In this document: piece by piece, positions 9,432 to 23,564 of the stretch
Numbering within the stretch: position 1 is the first letter of the stretch
Layout of the letters: every line of letters begins with the position of its first letter
Origin: Amaranthus tricolor
Lineage: Eukaryota > Streptophyta > Magnoliopsida > Caryophyllales > Amaranthaceae
Assembly: GCF_026212465.1 (NCBI RefSeq)
Contig: NC_080058.1
Coordinates: 4,468,501-4,532,500, forward strand
Length of the DNA stretch: 64,000 nt
Reading direction: 5' to 3'
Translations under genes and position numbers: made by a program
The notes under the pieces: generated by a model
Seen by the model: the letters and a program-made list of their open reading frames with translations, nothing else
Database searches by the model: none
Told to the model about the DNA's origin: nothing

Positions 9432-11819
9432 ATGGGGAATAATGATGGATTTGACTATGGTTCTTACACCTATGACAAGCTTGAGAGGGAGCCATACTGG
9501 CCGTCGGAGAGGTTGAGGATTTCAATCACTGGAGCTGGTGGTTTTATTGGATCCCACATTGCTCGGCGTTTGAAGAGTGAAGGACACTATGTAATAGCTT
9601 CAGATTGGAAGAAGAATGAGCATATGACTGAGGATATGTTTTGTAATGAATTCCATCTTGTTGATCTTAGGGTGATGGACAATTGTTTGAAGGTCACGAA
9701 AGACGTTGATCATGTGTTTAACCTTGCTGCCGATATGGGTGGCATGGGTTTCATCCAATCCAATCACTCTGTTATTATGTATAACAATACAATGATCAGT
9801 TTCAACATGCTTGAGGCAGCTAGGATTAGTGGTGTTAAAAGGTTTGATTCTGATTCTTGTTATGGTCTTATAGGCCACGCAATTTGTTTGTTTATGTTGT
9901 TCTGTGAAATTCCGACTTTGAATGTTTCATTTCATTACAATTGTTATTAAAAGTGTGCTTTCTGAAACTTGGTGCAGGTTCTTCTATGCCTCAAGTGCGT
10001 GCATATACCCTGAATTCAAGCAGTTGGAAACTTCCAATGTTAGTCTTAAGGAGGCAGATGCTTGGCCTGCAGAGGTAAGATTCTTGTAATTTCTTCTCGC
10101 AGCAAAATTTTGCTTGAGTAAACTTATGCTGCGTTTGGTTAATAATATTGAATGGTGACAATGAAAATGAGTTTAGTGTTAATGTTGATGAAATATTATA
10201 TGCATTCTCATGGTAATAAGCTCTCATCCTCAAATATGTTTTTTTTCTCATTATAATTTTCCATTACCGATTAATACCGCCTTGTCGAGTAGTTATGGGT
10301 GGGAATGTATTTTCATGAAGTAAAAATTGATTAGCGTGGGAAAACGTAAGTATAAATCTTATCAAGTAATTTCTAGCTAAATACATTATATTTACATTAC
10401 TATTCCCACCATTTAAAACCAATATCCAAACGGCCCGAATGCCGATAATGTACGAGTATTGTACGTTTGGACTTAGGAGAGTTGTGTGCCATTAATTTAG
10501 CTTTGGTTTTTTATTTTTAATTTTGTTAGCCACAAGATGCTTATGGGCTGGAAAAGCTAGCTACTGAGGAGCTGTGCAAGCATTACACCAAAGATTTTGG
10601 TATTGAATGCCGAATTGGAAGGTTCCATAACATCTATGGTCCATTTGGCACTTGGAAAGGTAACATGTCTATTCCATGTTTTTCTTGGTTGGCATGCTTA
10701 CTATGTTCTAGGTACACTGTGCACTGTTCAACCGAATTACGAGTATGTGATTTCCTTTAGAGACAAGATCCATAACTATTTTAAGCTATACTCTTTGATT
10801 CATTCAAGTATTTATAAGTTCATTCAAATCACAATGCTCTTATTCTTGAATATACATGTTTCTAACATACCTATTCATGATTATATTTGTTTTACTATTT
10901 CCGTTCCTGATATTTCAATCGTGTGTAGGTGGTAGGGAGAAGGCTCCAGCTGCTTTCTGCAGGAAGGCGATTACGTCTACCGATAAGTTTGAGATGTGGG
11001 GGGATGGGTTGCAGACTCGGTCTTTCACATTCATTGATGAATGTGTGGAAGGTGTACTAAGGTGAGCATTCACTTATTATTATTGCTTATAAGGCCTTAC
11101 TTTAATGGCCCGTTTGGTAATCGATACCAAATGGTGGGAATGAGTAGTGTATTTTTGGTAGAAATATTTCTTGACAAATTTAATGGTCATGCTTATTCTC
11201 CTTCAGCAATCTCATTTTTCTTCACAAATTTCTCTTCACAAATTTCTCTTCAATGCATTATGATTTTGAACATGTGGTACTAGTAACAGGCCGTAAGGGA
11301 TTCATCTTGCTCTATACGTATAGTTTTGAGCTTAATTAACATTGTGAATTTTATATTAGACTGACGAAGTCCGATTTCCGAGAGCCAGTGAATATTGGAA
11401 GCGATGAGATGGTTAGTATGAATGAGATGGCTGAAATAGTTTTGAGCTTTGAGGACAGGAAGCTTCCAATCCATCATATTCCGGGCCCAGAGGGAGTCCG
11501 TGGTCGTAACTCAGATAATACATTGATCAAGGAGAAACTTGGCTGGGCCCCAACCATGAGGCTAAAGGTAAATTTCTAGAAGTTTTCAAGTCTATCGTTA
11601 TTTGCGACATCGAATGGCTAAAAAATCATTATCTCAAACTCTTATCTATAAAACAATTTGTAGGATGGGCTACGGATTACTTACTTCTGGATCAAGGAGC
11701 AGATTGAAAAAGAAAAGTCTCAAGGTATGGACCTGTCGGTTTATGGATCATCTAAGGTGGTGGGCACCCAAGCTCCAGTTCAGCTAGGCTCTCTACGCGC
11801 TGCTGACGGCAAGGAATGA
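9432..11819 (+). CDS. GME: GDP-mannose 3,5-epimerase
   Basis: Converts GDP-D-mannose to GDP-L-galactose (and GDP-L-gulose) in the cytosol, the committed step toward ascorbate and a supplier of L-galactose for cell walls. Exons are 9432-9841, 9978-10074, 10530-10659, 10929-11061, 11360-11567 and 11664-11819, all with GT-AG junctions. Joined they give 1134 bp and 377 residues, the same length as the Arabidopsis enzyme, with very high identity by memory. Seen: Rossmann NAD-binding GAGGFIGSH, then C145 in YASSAC, Y174 and K178 in DAYGLEK, and the KGGREKAPAAFCRKA loop. The C-terminus VQLGSLRAADGKE is intact. This is an extended short-chain dehydrogenase/reductase. No damage is visible, so the gene is expected to be functional. 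Confidence 0.97.
10131..10435. mobile_element. Small non-autonomous DNA transposon in GME intron 2
   Basis: The ends GCGTTTGGTTAATAATATTG and CAATATCCAAACGGC form short inverted repeats of the GGCCGTTTGG type common in plant MITEs. No target duplication could be settled. A similar end (GGCCCGTTTGGTAATCG near 11108) lies in intron 4, probably a fragment of the same family. Confidence 0.5.
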
Positions 11820-12200
11820 TGCATTTTCGTCCGTACATAAACCATCATGTGTTAGGTTATACTACCTATGTTTTTTTAATAGCTAGTCGTATATGCCCTT
11901 TTTGCTATTCTAGCAATGATTTTCAATCGGTAAATTCTCGGAAGTGTTCTCAGACAGAACAATGCCAGGCTTCAGCATAAACTTTATGTTATCATAAACT
12001 GGGTCAAGTGTTGTTAAGTCGAATATATACCTCAATTTCAGGTTGTTTTGGGCACCGGAAATTGTATGTTATTTAGTATTATCAGAAAATTTTGGTTCAG
12101 TTACTTGCCAATCCTTTTTAATGGCTAAACCTATTTTTCGGGATTATCATAAATCGTGTTTGTAGTTCGTTTTATGTAAACTTAGTGGCATGGGTGTTGA
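11820..12200 (+). other. GME 3' untranslated region (end not fixed)
   Basis: T-rich sequence after the stop codon, with no further coding exon. The polyadenylation site was not located. Confidence 0.45.
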
Positions 12201-12469
12201 AGCCTTCTCAAGATGTCGACATTTCGGGTTTGTAGCCATTAATCATTTGTGATGGTTGGCAACGTGAGGGTAGCTTTCTTCTTATGGATAAGTATATGGG
12301 AAGATTATGTACTTTTGGGCCACAAAGACTGTCCTTTATTTCACGTAATGTGGATGTGTAGGACAGTAGGAGCCCCATACCCACTACACAGAGTATAAGC
12401 TGCAATTCTTGAATTGTTGGAAGTTGTCGTTTTTTGCGTTCGGAAACAAAAAGAATATTTAGCTCCAAC

Positions 12470-13051
12470 TCGTCCGGATATTCTCTCTGTCTCTCTGAGT
12501 TTACCACATTACTATTTTGATCTGTTTTTTTATTTTATAATATTTTTATTTTTTTTGTTTTTGTATTATTTTTATTTTAAGCAATATTGTTACAACTTTT
12601 TTAATATTATCTGTACAATTTCTTTCATTTTTCTCGTTCTTATTCCAATTTCAAAAATTTAATTATTTTCATTAACTTTTAATTAATTTTTATCTCGTTA
12701 TTTAATACTGCAAGGAGCCAAGGAGTATGTTTTATACGAGTATGATTTTGTGATCATATTCTCATTGGACTTTTTACCAAACATTGTTTAATGATTGTGT
12801 CCTATTAAATATTGTTATATTTACTTTTTAAAATTTTTCCTATAGATATTTAGAAGAAAAATTACGAAAAAGACAAAAAATAATACTGTGGGGTGGTAGA
12901 AAAATGAGCGATGAGCTAAACACGTAAGTTAAATGTGTGAATAAGAATTAATAAAATAATTTGAGTCATGATTAAAAATAAAAACGAGATAAATTTTGTG
13001 TGACGAACTAAAAAGAAAAATATGATAAATTTCATGGGATAGAAGGAATAT
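12470..13051. mobile_element. Possible decayed Stowaway-like MITE
   Basis: The left ATTCTCTCTGTCTCTCTGAG and the right end, reverse-complemented ATTCCTTCTATCCCATGAAA, look like diverged inverted ends of the CTCCCTCTGTCCC type. Internal sequence is AT-rich with no coding. Weakly supported. Confidence 0.3.
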
Positions 13052-13059
13052 GTATGAAT

Positions 13060-16000
13060 ATAAAGTATTAGACTATTAGCTTATGTAATTTTATTCTTTT
13101 GATTTATCTTTCAGCGCAGCAAAACCTACTTTTGTCAAAGTTTTCCTTCACCTTGCAAACCACCAATTTTGGCGGCATCACTTTCTAGCATTAGCAACCT
13201 CACATTAAACCCAAGTTAGTGAAATTTGTGTATATTTTATCTTAAATCAATGAAAATATCATTCAAGTGGTCGAATTTGAGTTTAAGATTCTAAATTTAG
13301 GGTTTTTTCCTCAAATTTAACCATAAATGATGATTGTTGTAGTAAATAACTAATTTGTTTAATTTTTTATTTGTCGAAGTCAAGTCTGTATCTGATATAT
13401 ATTATAGGGGTTATAGGCAAAAAAAATATAAGGCCCTCTAAAATACCTTTAAAGAATACACTTGTTACGTTTTGAATTAATAGATAGAATTTGACTTTTG
13501 CTTTACTCACTCAAATCACTAGATTTAAATTTGTAATTATACATAGGAAAATCACAAATAATGTGCAATCTAATTAGACTTATCATACCGTATAATTTCA
13601 TAAAATATACTTTTCACAATTTTTATATTAATATTTTTAGGTATTTATCATTTAAATTGTGAATTAGCAAGCATACTAATTGAGGTGTATCTATTAATTT
13701 TTAAAATGGAAAAAACTCATAAATTCATGTTAATGATAGAATGCACAAAAATTTTCTTCAAATAAGTATGTAAGGATATTAAAAATATTTTATTTTGAAC
13801 TCAATAACGTCTTTACAAATCCCATTTTCATCTAAAAAACTAAAAAAATAACTAAATAAAAAGTGACTTATATTAGGAAAGCAAAATTATTAATCACTAT
13901 TATAAGAATTTTTTCTAATACTTCTAAAAATTCTCAACACCTCAAACAAATTTGTTAGGCATTCTTATACTAGAGCTAACCTAATCTCTACAAAGGGCAA
14001 AAAGCAATATGAATTTAACGTTTAGAGGTGTTAAAACATAACACAAACAATACCAAATAATATTTGATTATTCCTAGAGAGTAAAGAGTGTTATAGGAGA
14101 ACCATGGATTATTTTATAATTGGGTAGAAAATAAGAAGTCAATGAACTTTTCAAAAGGAGAAATGTAGATAGTTATTGATTTTTCGAAGGAGAAATTAAA
14201 ATTGCGACTAATAATGGTATTGATTTATTTAATTTTCAAGATTTCCTTAATTTTACATTTGTCGTGTTTTTTTTTTTTTTGTTGCTAACTTGTTGGATTG
14301 ACTTTAGGTTCTTCAAATAATGGCTATTATCATTTGGGTTCCTTACATATTTAATTTCTAGATTTTAAAATTGGACCCTGGACGGTGGTCCTTCTAACCT
14401 ACCCTAAGATCGAGCCTAGTGGAAGAATTAGTGTTTGTTCTCTTCTTGTTGCTACTATACTAGGTGTACTGTTGTAATTGTGGTGGGCGGCTGCTCGTTG
14501 GTGGTGGAGGTGGCGAATGGTAGAAATTTATCAAATGGTGGTGTATTTGTAGTGGTCTTTGGTAGAGGAGATTAAATGTTAGACTCTATTATGAACTGAA
14601 CAATGGTGATGCCGAATTTCAAACGGTCAAATGACTAGTGCTATTAGAGTAATGGTGAATGTTTAGGTTTTGATTATTTGGGATAGAAAGTTAATTGTTT
14701 CCCTATAGCTTTTGTTGAGGTAAAAAAACAATTATTTTCAAGAATTGGTACTTCTTGTTCAAATACACAAGTAACTGATTGGATTATTTGAATTCGTAAC
14801 ATGGGATGAAAAACACCGTGCCAAACAGTCTTAGTAGGTAACAAATGAGTGTTTTATTGGAGTGATATATTAAAAAATTAAAGATTCTCTAATGACTATG
14901 TTTTCAATTTGGTAAGGAAAATCAAACTGGAGAAACATCACATATTCATATATAGGCATGAAGAGTCATGCATGGTATGTATCATGCAGCAATCAATACT
15001 CGTAGCGCTTTTGCAAATTATTACCAAATAAAATATGAAAAATCCAAATAAAAATTAGTCTATCCTTTAAAAATTTAAATTCAATAGAAAAATAACATAA
15101 CCACTTTTAGATGGTTGACAATCAAAACACCAAATGTAAATAAAAATAAATAAAAAGTAATTTTCTAAAGCAGCATTTATTCTCCTAGAAATTGCTTGGT
15201 GGAGTATTGTGCAAGTCCTCTAAAAATAATGTGATCATATATCATTACCACGTAATATTCATACACTTTGTTGGAGAAAGTACCAACTAAATTTATTACT
15301 AGTCATGAACTCATAGGAGACTACTGACTAGGTCCATCAAAACATGTCACAAAGTTTTTAAATTACGTAGAGACAAATAATTATATAAATAGCTGTTCTC
15401 CTGAGAGACTGTAAACGTTTTTCAGATTCAATTTATTAAAGATAAATTAAATTAAAAGATAATGAGCTGATCAAATTAGAAATGGTCTTTTAAAGAGATC
15501 GTCTCTTATAAAAATTTGTGTTATACAAATAAACTAATAATGCATGTTTGACTTGTTTTAGGATTTTTTTTGGATAATAAAATTAAAAAGAAAAGAACGA
15601 GGAGAGGGAAAAAAAGGTGATGGATAATTTTTGTTATATATCTACGTTATTTAAAAAATTATTTCTCAAAGTATAGAGATTTGTTTCCTGCAAAATATAT
15701 AATATTTAAAAAAACTCTAATTATCTATTATAATGAAGAATCTTTTCTTTTCTATATATCTATCTATTTCTTTCAATCCAAACAAACTATAAATTAATTA
15801 TCATATACATCTAGCTTTTTTGATTAACTATCATATTAATTAATTAAATAAATAAAATCTTATATAAATTACACTAATTTTTAGTACTATGATATTATTG
15901 ACGATGTATTTTAAACGATTATTATTTTTTTTAGAATAGATAGTATCATAATCTATTTAATTTGTTATTTTTATCCTCGACATTTTCGATTTAAAATTAT

Positions 16001-16600
16001 AAAGTAACATACAATGTAAGATAAATGGTTGAAGTTCCCAAAAAAGTAATGATTTTGTGCATTTAAATAGTTTCATTCAATAAAAATATAACATATTTCA
16101 TTAAAAAAGTATTTATATTGTATTATTCTACTTATTTTCCTTAGCTCCTGAACTGTTATACTTTTCAAATAAGTATTACACTTTCTCCGCAACAAAATAA
16201 CAAAATATTTATAATGTTTGACTTTTTATGCAATTTAATATAATAATTCGATCTTTAAAAAGTATTTCTAATTTCATAACAAAAAGTTATAAAAAATTAT
16301 ATTAATAATCGTTGCAAGAACATCTTTTGCTGAACATTTTTCCGAGGATATAATTTTCTCGAGCCAAGGGACTCTTTGGTCGCATCTTTTTTTATGGGTA
16401 CAGGTTTTTGCCTTCCTTTCCTCCCTAGACCCAGATCGTAGTTTCTTATGAGCGTAATACACTGAATACGATGATGATGATGCATTGAGCGTTTGAGACG
16501 AATAAAAAAATATGTCACTTGACTATGTTTTAACTTACAAATTAAAAATTAACCATAAATTAATAGTGATGAATAAATAGCGTAATATTTCTAATATTGT
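13060..16600. other. Gene-free AT-rich intergenic DNA
   Basis: No credible coding region. Near 15400-15510 there is a diverged AGACxGTxTC-type inverted motif of a kind that recurs near 3610, 23050 and 54760, probably remnants of small transposons. Confidence 0.5.
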
Positions 16601-16610
16601 ATCTATTATA

Positions 16611-16864
16611 CTTTCTCTGTCCACTATAATTGCTACATTTGACTTTTTATACAATCCAATGTGTTATTTTGATCATTTATATATTGAACTATACACATCT
16701 AAAAATTATAAAAACTTAATATAATAAAAGTATGTGATTAGACGATTAAATAAGATCCTGCTAGACTAGATTTCTCTTACACATTAGCCATAATATGTAA
16801 ATAAGCTTGAATAATAAATCGTGTCAAAATCGGTTATATAACGAGTATTTCAAAACGGAGAAAG
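16611..16864. mobile_element. Stowaway-like MITE
   Basis: The ends CTTTCTCTGTCC and (reversed) CTTTCTCCGTTTTG are inverted repeats flanked on both sides by TA, the Stowaway/Tc1-mariner target. No coding capacity. Confidence 0.7.
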
Positions 16865-17398
16865 TAGAACAGAAAGAAGTATTATTCTACTTATTGGAAA
16901 AGGATATATACAACCCTTAGGGTTTTATATAAGAAAGAATCTTATATTTAATATATATATATATATAGTTTAATATTATTTTTGCTTTGAAACCTAAAAC
17001 ATTTTATTATATTTAATTATTTTAACATTAATTCTTTCTAGGGAAGTCAAATTCATTATATAAAACATTAATTATTTTTCTATTTCTTGATTAGATTCTC
17101 TTAAAAATTTAAAATTAATAATAAAGAAAATTTATTAGCTTTTATTTGCAATCCTAAAGACTTTAAATATCATTACCCCATTTAAAAAATAAAGGAGGAG
17201 TCAAATAAAATAAAAGACTTGACTCGAAGTTTTAAATCTTAAACTGCGTGAGTGTTGATGATGTCTCCAAAAATATATGTGTGACATACCCCGTTTTTCG
17301 TCATCAGTTACAAAGCAAGGTTGAATAATAGTTTGCTCATATAAACCTCATCAAAAGTAAGATTGATAAAGATTGACCTCACCTAATACTCCCTCCAA

Positions 17399-17639
17399 TT
17401 TTTTCTATTTATCCCATTTATTTTTCATTACTATTCACTTTTAATTTGAATTTTATTCTTATAGAATAAATTAAAATATAGTCATGTGAAATTTTATTTT
17501 ATTTGTCTCAATATAAAGATTATTAATATCAAATTTTTATAATTTTTAATTATGCACAATTAAAAATCTTAAAGATTAAAATGTTGCCTCGACATTTGTG
17601 AAAAAAGTAAATAAGACAATTAGAATAAATAGGAGGGAG
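17399..17639. mobile_element. Stowaway-like MITE (family shared with 59278-59500)
   Basis: The ends CTCCCTCCAATTTTTTCTAT and (reversed) CTCCCTCCTATTTATTCTAA are inverted and TA-flanked. The interior resembles 59278-59500 closely enough to be the same family. Confidence 0.8.
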
Positions 17640-18309
17640 TATAAACAAGATTATAATGCACTTTGGAAAAAATATTGCTCTCAAAATTTGCGTTATAGTA
17701 GTATGATTTAAAAAAATTTCACATTTTTTATTTTTTAATAATATGACATTTTTTCATTTTTTGTCTTTCCATTAAATTTATTGCAGTATTTTTTTTGTCT
17801 GTTTTACTTGATTGTATCATTTTTATTTTTGAATAATAACTCACTATATTTTTTTAATCTCATCTATACATTTTAACTCTCTTTTAATTTCATTCACACA
17901 ATTATTTCTATTATTTATCACTACTTTCTTAAAATTTATACTTTTCTCTTTGATACAAATTTAATGAAACAAATGAGTATTTTAATCACTTATTTAAGTC
18001 TTTATTTGAGGTGATAAATATTTTAATGTAGACTAAATTTATTGAAGACTTTTATTGTATTAGGGCTCAAATGTTCGTGAAACCACTTGAATCATAAAGT
18101 ATAATATTACGGACTTACAGTGTGTACGTAATCAATAATGACATATGCAAGATTATGTCAGCAAAGTCTTGGACAATACTTGTCTGTCCCGACTCCGAGC
18201 ATAAAATTGTTCGATTATGTCACAAACCCTTGGAAGGGAAGGGCCATGGGTTCATGTATAATTGAATCCTAAGGTTTTTTTTTTTTTTTTTTTTTTTCAG
18301 AAAAAGCCG

Positions 18310-18790
18310 TTAAATTTAGTAGGATTTATTGTCAATATCAAATATATAATCGGAAACGAGAAATATACACTTCATAAGTCAAAGTAATATCATCTCAAAA
18401 CTATATAGTTATGGGAGAAAGGACACAAATTACTTATAATTAATGTGTGCACACCATCTTTAATTCATCGATATGAGACAAACGATCCCCCACCACCCCC
18501 GACATGCAAACCCCTCTCTAGTTTACACGTGAGAGTAATCAATTAGTGTATGAACATCCTTCTTTTTAGATCTATCATTCAGTTTTTAAAAAACCTTAGC
18601 TTTGGCTCTGTTACTATGTTAAATTTGATTGGATTTATTGTCAATATCAACACATAATTGGAAAAACACAAGATATACACACTTTATAAGCGAAAGAGAT
18701 ATCATTCTAAAATCACATGGTAATAGGAGAAAAGACTTTAATAACATAAAAAATGTGCACACCATCTTTAATTTATCAAATATAGAACAA
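18310..18790. repeat. Diverged direct duplication (about 175 bp, copies at 18310-18485 and 18617-18790)
   Basis: Both copies share TTAAATTTxxTxGGATTTAT, TGTCAATATCAA, ATATACAC and GTGCACACCATCTTTAATT in the same order. Copy type is unknown; possibly fragments of a retrotransposon terminus. Confidence 0.6.
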
Positions 18791-19104
18791 ATCATTTCAA
18801 CAACAATACTTATTTAAACGAGACCAAATACGATTCTCAAAATACACAAAATTTTTAAGTTCCTCTTTATTTAAATGAAGGAAGTTAGAAACATTAGTAG
18901 CGCTGGCGCAATATAGAGGAGTACTCCTTGTACATATCAACTAATTAAGGATATAAAATACATACCTTGACTAGTTTTAGTCCTTGAAATCAGTTGGAAA
19001 CCACAGTTCAATTTTGCATCATTTGTAAATGGGGTATGTTTTAAAAAAGGGTGGAAATTTCAATAATAAAAATAGAAAGATTAAAATGCGTATATTTAAA
19101 AAGA

Positions 19105-20760
19105 AAGTTATAGCACTCATTTCCAAATAAAGATATGAAGAAAAATAAATATAAGACATTTCAGAATAAAATATTATACAAATTAAAAGAGACACTTAAA
19201 CTATCCATTTTTGTTTGACACATTATTTTTAATTACTAAAGTGAGATTTACACCTCAATTTTGATATTATACGAAAAAATTAAATTGTTTATGATTATAA
19301 GAAACTGATGAATGATTTGCCTAATTGGGTTGAAAAATAAAAAAAAATTTAACTTTGGTGTTCCCTAAAACTTAATTTCCTAAATGGTGTTCATATAGTT
19401 AAATAGTTTCACTAAGCTACATGTTTTTGGTTTGGTAATTCCCAACCTGCAAGAGGATAATGTTGTTTTGTCGAGCAAACATATGCGTTAAAAAAATTAA
19501 AAAAATCCCACAAGTCTTACAGAAAGAGCCGAATGTCCAAAATATACTTCTACATACAACCCAAAAATCTCAATCAAGTTCAAAAGTTAAAATCAATAAA
19601 GATGTTTGTCGAAACTACTATTCTTGGTTTGCAAATCGGTTGAGGCTACCATAGAATTTGTGTGACTTTACCATGACTAAAACCAAAAAGACCTGTCAAA
19701 CCAAGCAAAAACCCACATTTAACATTATCAAATTCAACAAAGATTCTCTAAAAAAATATAACAGTTTAACGAATATGCAATGTGCAAGGCTATCTCTAAA
19801 TGAAGATAGTATTATCCTTGTGATCTTTTGTTTAAAAATAAATGCAAACTTTGATAAAAAAAAAAAGAAAAAGAAAAGAGTAGCAATTTGATGTGAATAA
19901 TAAGCTTTGATAAAGTGCAGTAGCAATTTGACATGAACGCTACCATCTTCTTCGTTTGCTGTCAATCACAATAAAATGTGAGTGTATTAACAATGGATAA
20001 TAAAATGTAGTCTGTTTTCTGACAATTGATGAATTGCTTAACAAAGTCAATTGATAAATTGACTAACAAAGTAAACATCAACATAGCATAGTTATATTCT
20101 TATTGACAGATTGAGTAACAAATTAAACATCAAATAGCATATTTTAATATTCTTATTAAAATAGCATATTAAGATCAATCGTTTACCGTAGAGCCGATTG
20201 ACATATTTGTGATTATACAAGTCACTCAATAACATTCTTATTCATAGAGATCCAAAAATATAAGACAATAATTACAAGATAAATAACAACATGACTATAA
20301 TTTATTAAGTTAATTATTAGGATAAGATTTTCAAACAAATATTTTACCTTAGTAAAACTCTTTACCTAAAAAAATACTATTTTGAAAATTAAATTTTAGA
20401 GAATATCAAAGTTGAAATTTTTTTATTTTCAACACTTCTTGATCAAATCATTCAAAACTAATAGCATTCATTTCCAAATAAAGATATGAAGCAATATAAG
20501 TTAATGGTTAATTAAAAAGGACGGTTAGAATATTCATTTTTGTTCAACTCATTATTTTAACTCAATGTAATTTTATTTTACACATTAGTTTTACTTATAT
20601 GTTTTTATTTCTTCTAATTTTATGATCAATTAATGATCAGTTCAATTTAATTCAATAAATCTAGGTCTTTTAAAAAATGCAAGTTTTTAGTATGTCAAAT
20701 AAATTGATTTAAATACTAGAGCTAAATTTATACCTCAATTTTTTATTAATTGCTACTGAA
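19105..20760. repeat. Dispersed direct duplication (about 19105-19290 and 20455-20760)
   Basis: Both stretches share CATTTCCAAATAAAGATATG, followed by a TTTTTGTTxxACxCATTATTTT block and an ATTTAxACCTCAATTTT block. Spacing differs between copies, so they are old. Confidence 0.5.
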
Positions 20761-21005
20761 ATCTTATATATTATGCCAGTAAGTAGATTCATTTCTTAAA
20801 TTTTGGTGGTCAAATTTATAATGAAACACTAATAAAAATACAAATTAAAAACCTGAAATAATATGACTTATAGGCTTGCAAAAGTTAGACAATTGCAAGT
20901 AAAATAATACACAAACATATAGTAACTATTTAGATATATCAAATTTTATATGACTAGTATCATAAATATTATTAAATGTCTTGATATCTACTCAATGTAA
21001 TATTA

Positions 21006-21437
21006 CTCCCTCCCTCTGTTCCCTAATGAAGTTCCCAAAAGGAATGTTTACGAAAATTAAGAAAAATAGAATATTTTATATAGTGGATATATTATTTAAT
21101 TGAATAATAAATTTGATCGGAGAAAAGTAGGAACTATAAGCATTAAAAAAAATATTAAAAGAAAGTTAGTGGAAAAATATGGGAACCACAACTGATAAAA
21201 AATTAGTTTTATAAAGTTAGTGAAAAACATATGGGGATCATAAGGAATATTAAAATGTTAAATTGAAGTTAGTGGAGAATATGTGAGGTACATAAGCATT
21301 ATAAAATCATTAAAGTGAGTATGAATAAGGTTATTTTTGTTCAAAATTTATAACATAAATGAAAAGATTCTTTATGGGAACAACAAATAAAACACTCCAA
21401 AATGACAAATAGAAACTTTTTTAAGGAACAGAGGGAG
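21006..21437. mobile_element. MITE with internal repeats
   Basis: The ends CTCCCTCCCTCTGTTCCCTA and (reversed) CTCCCTCTGTTCCTTA are inverted and TA-flanked. The interior holds at least three diverged copies of a GTTAGTGGAxAAxATATGxG block, so this family grew by internal duplication. Confidence 0.8.
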
Positions 21438-22619
21438 TAATATTTTCAGATACAATATTCATAATATACATAAATATACTAAAACATGTTTTTCTCCAAG
21501 GGCATAGGACAAATGTCCCTCTCATCCTATCTAAATACGATCCTAATAAAAAGATAATGAGAATTCTCAATAAAAAAAAATCTTAAAGGAGACATATTTA
21601 ATTACCATAGATTGTGAGGTAATTGCTAGGATGTTTGTACAACACATTAATAGTACATAGTATTAGCTACTAAGTTAGTACAAGGAGTAACATGAAGGAT
21701 TATGATTCAATTGAGTAAATATTTGGTATTTTGATGAAATGGAATGTTGATTATTGATCCATCTACTTATTGACTCGCAAGTCTTAATTGTCTATGTTGC
21801 CTAATTCAAACAAACCTAACTTTGATTATTCTTTGTATGTAATGTACCTACGGACAAATGAATATTAGATTGCCATGTAAGATGTTGTAGCCGACAAGAA
21901 AATAGACCTTGATGTTGACGATAATAATTTTTCAAGAATAAAATCAGACATTCTCTTATATATGGCTAAGGACCTTTGGAATTTATATCAAATGATGAGA
22001 TATAAATACCCCTCATTTGACACTATCTAGGTATCGTAATTCTGACCAACTCCTACTATTGAATCAAGCTTTTCTCTGAGAACGAGCTTTGTTTATTGCA
22101 TCTCTTGTGAGACAAGAAAACTTACTTAGACAACATGTCATAAAACAAACCCTAGCATAGTTCCTCCAAGCTAAAAACAACTGTGCACTTGGAATAGGGC
22201 TTGTTAGGTACTCATCTTAGATTATTACTGATTTGGACGTCGGAGAAGGTCCTCAGAGAACCTATTTAGGTCCTCCTAACCCTTGTTACTTGTCAAGGTG
22301 ATCTTATTGCAAGAATTATTGCAAGAAGAACTAGATAGCAAAAACACGTCTCTCAACCAGCAAATCTCTCTTGAGACTAACCATGTCACTAACGACAAGT
22401 TTAGTGCAAGTTAATTGTATCAAGTCCTAGACTAGGCCGTTGCGAAATCGTCATTATTTTCTAAAACAAACGACAAACATTTATTATCACCTTTTAAGAG
22501 TCAGAATTTTTAATATTTACTATTTTCTGAAGATACACTGTTATTTGACAAATCAATATGCAAATTCAAGTAGGAATATCTTATGTAATAACTAATGACT
22601 AAAAGTAAATAATTATATA

Positions 22620-22904
22620 CTTCCTCCACACCAATATAATTGTCACATTTCCTTATTTGGCAAAATCATATCAATTGTCACATTTTTATTTTTGTCAATC
22701 TTTTTTTTACCTAAATATCCTTAGTTCACACAAGTAATTACGAATATAACCCCGTATACCTTACTTACCCAACTATCCTTCACTACTTACCCTTCACTAA
22801 TTACCTTTTACTACTTATCCAACTACCACCTTTTTAATGGACCCCACACCACTTTTAATATCCGTACCCAAGCAAATGAGACATTTATATTGATGTGGAG
22901 GGAG
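22620..22904. mobile_element. Stowaway-like MITE
   Basis: The ends CTTCCTCCACACCAATATAA and (reversed) CTCCCTCCACATCAATATAA are well-paired inverted repeats flanked by TA. No coding. Confidence 0.85.
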
Positions 22905-23564
22905 TATTATATATTAGGAGTAAAAGTACATAGTTAAATCTTAATTATCAAGCATAACTGCATAATTAATGCTTACTACGCGCAAACGTAACGTAATCCT
23001 GATTCCTGTGAATGAATTGGGGGACTTCATTCTTCCAAGCAAATCACAAACAGACTCTTGAGAGACCGTCCATAGTATAAACGTCTTTTAAGAGTCCAGT
23101 CCAGCCCACATCTCTCTTTTAAAATTTATTTTTTTTATAAAAAACTGCTGCTTTCTTCGAAAAAAAAACTGTTGCTTTTTTCCTATGCACGTGTATTGTA
23201 TTCGGAAATATGAAAAGTCTAATCATTAACCGCCTCTTCCCCATGTTAACTTATGAAAATGAAGAAATCAATTTTTCATACTACAATGAAAGATTTAGTA
23301 CTTGAATTCGATTGTGGGTTTTTTTAAATAAAGCTTTATAAATGGTGGAAAACAGTGATGTTGAAGAAGACAACAATATATACTATTTGGGGAAGGTAAT
23401 AAAAACTATTGCGGTTCTTCTGATTTTTTTAAAAAAATTAAGGTTCATCAATGGTGGAAAAAGTGATGTTGAATAAGACAATTATGGATAATTTTTGGAG
23501 AATTGTAATAAAAGCATTTGTGGTTATATATTCATATATTTGGGGATATAACAAAAATATAATT

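Noticed and set aside
12208..12662. Short frames on both strands after GME
   Set aside because: Low-complexity, T-rich composition in the 3' region of GME; no homology or start context.
16274..16518. Two overlapping minus-strand frames of 62 and 73 residues
   Set aside because: Overlapping frames in AT-rich intergenic DNA with no domain and no splice or promoter context.
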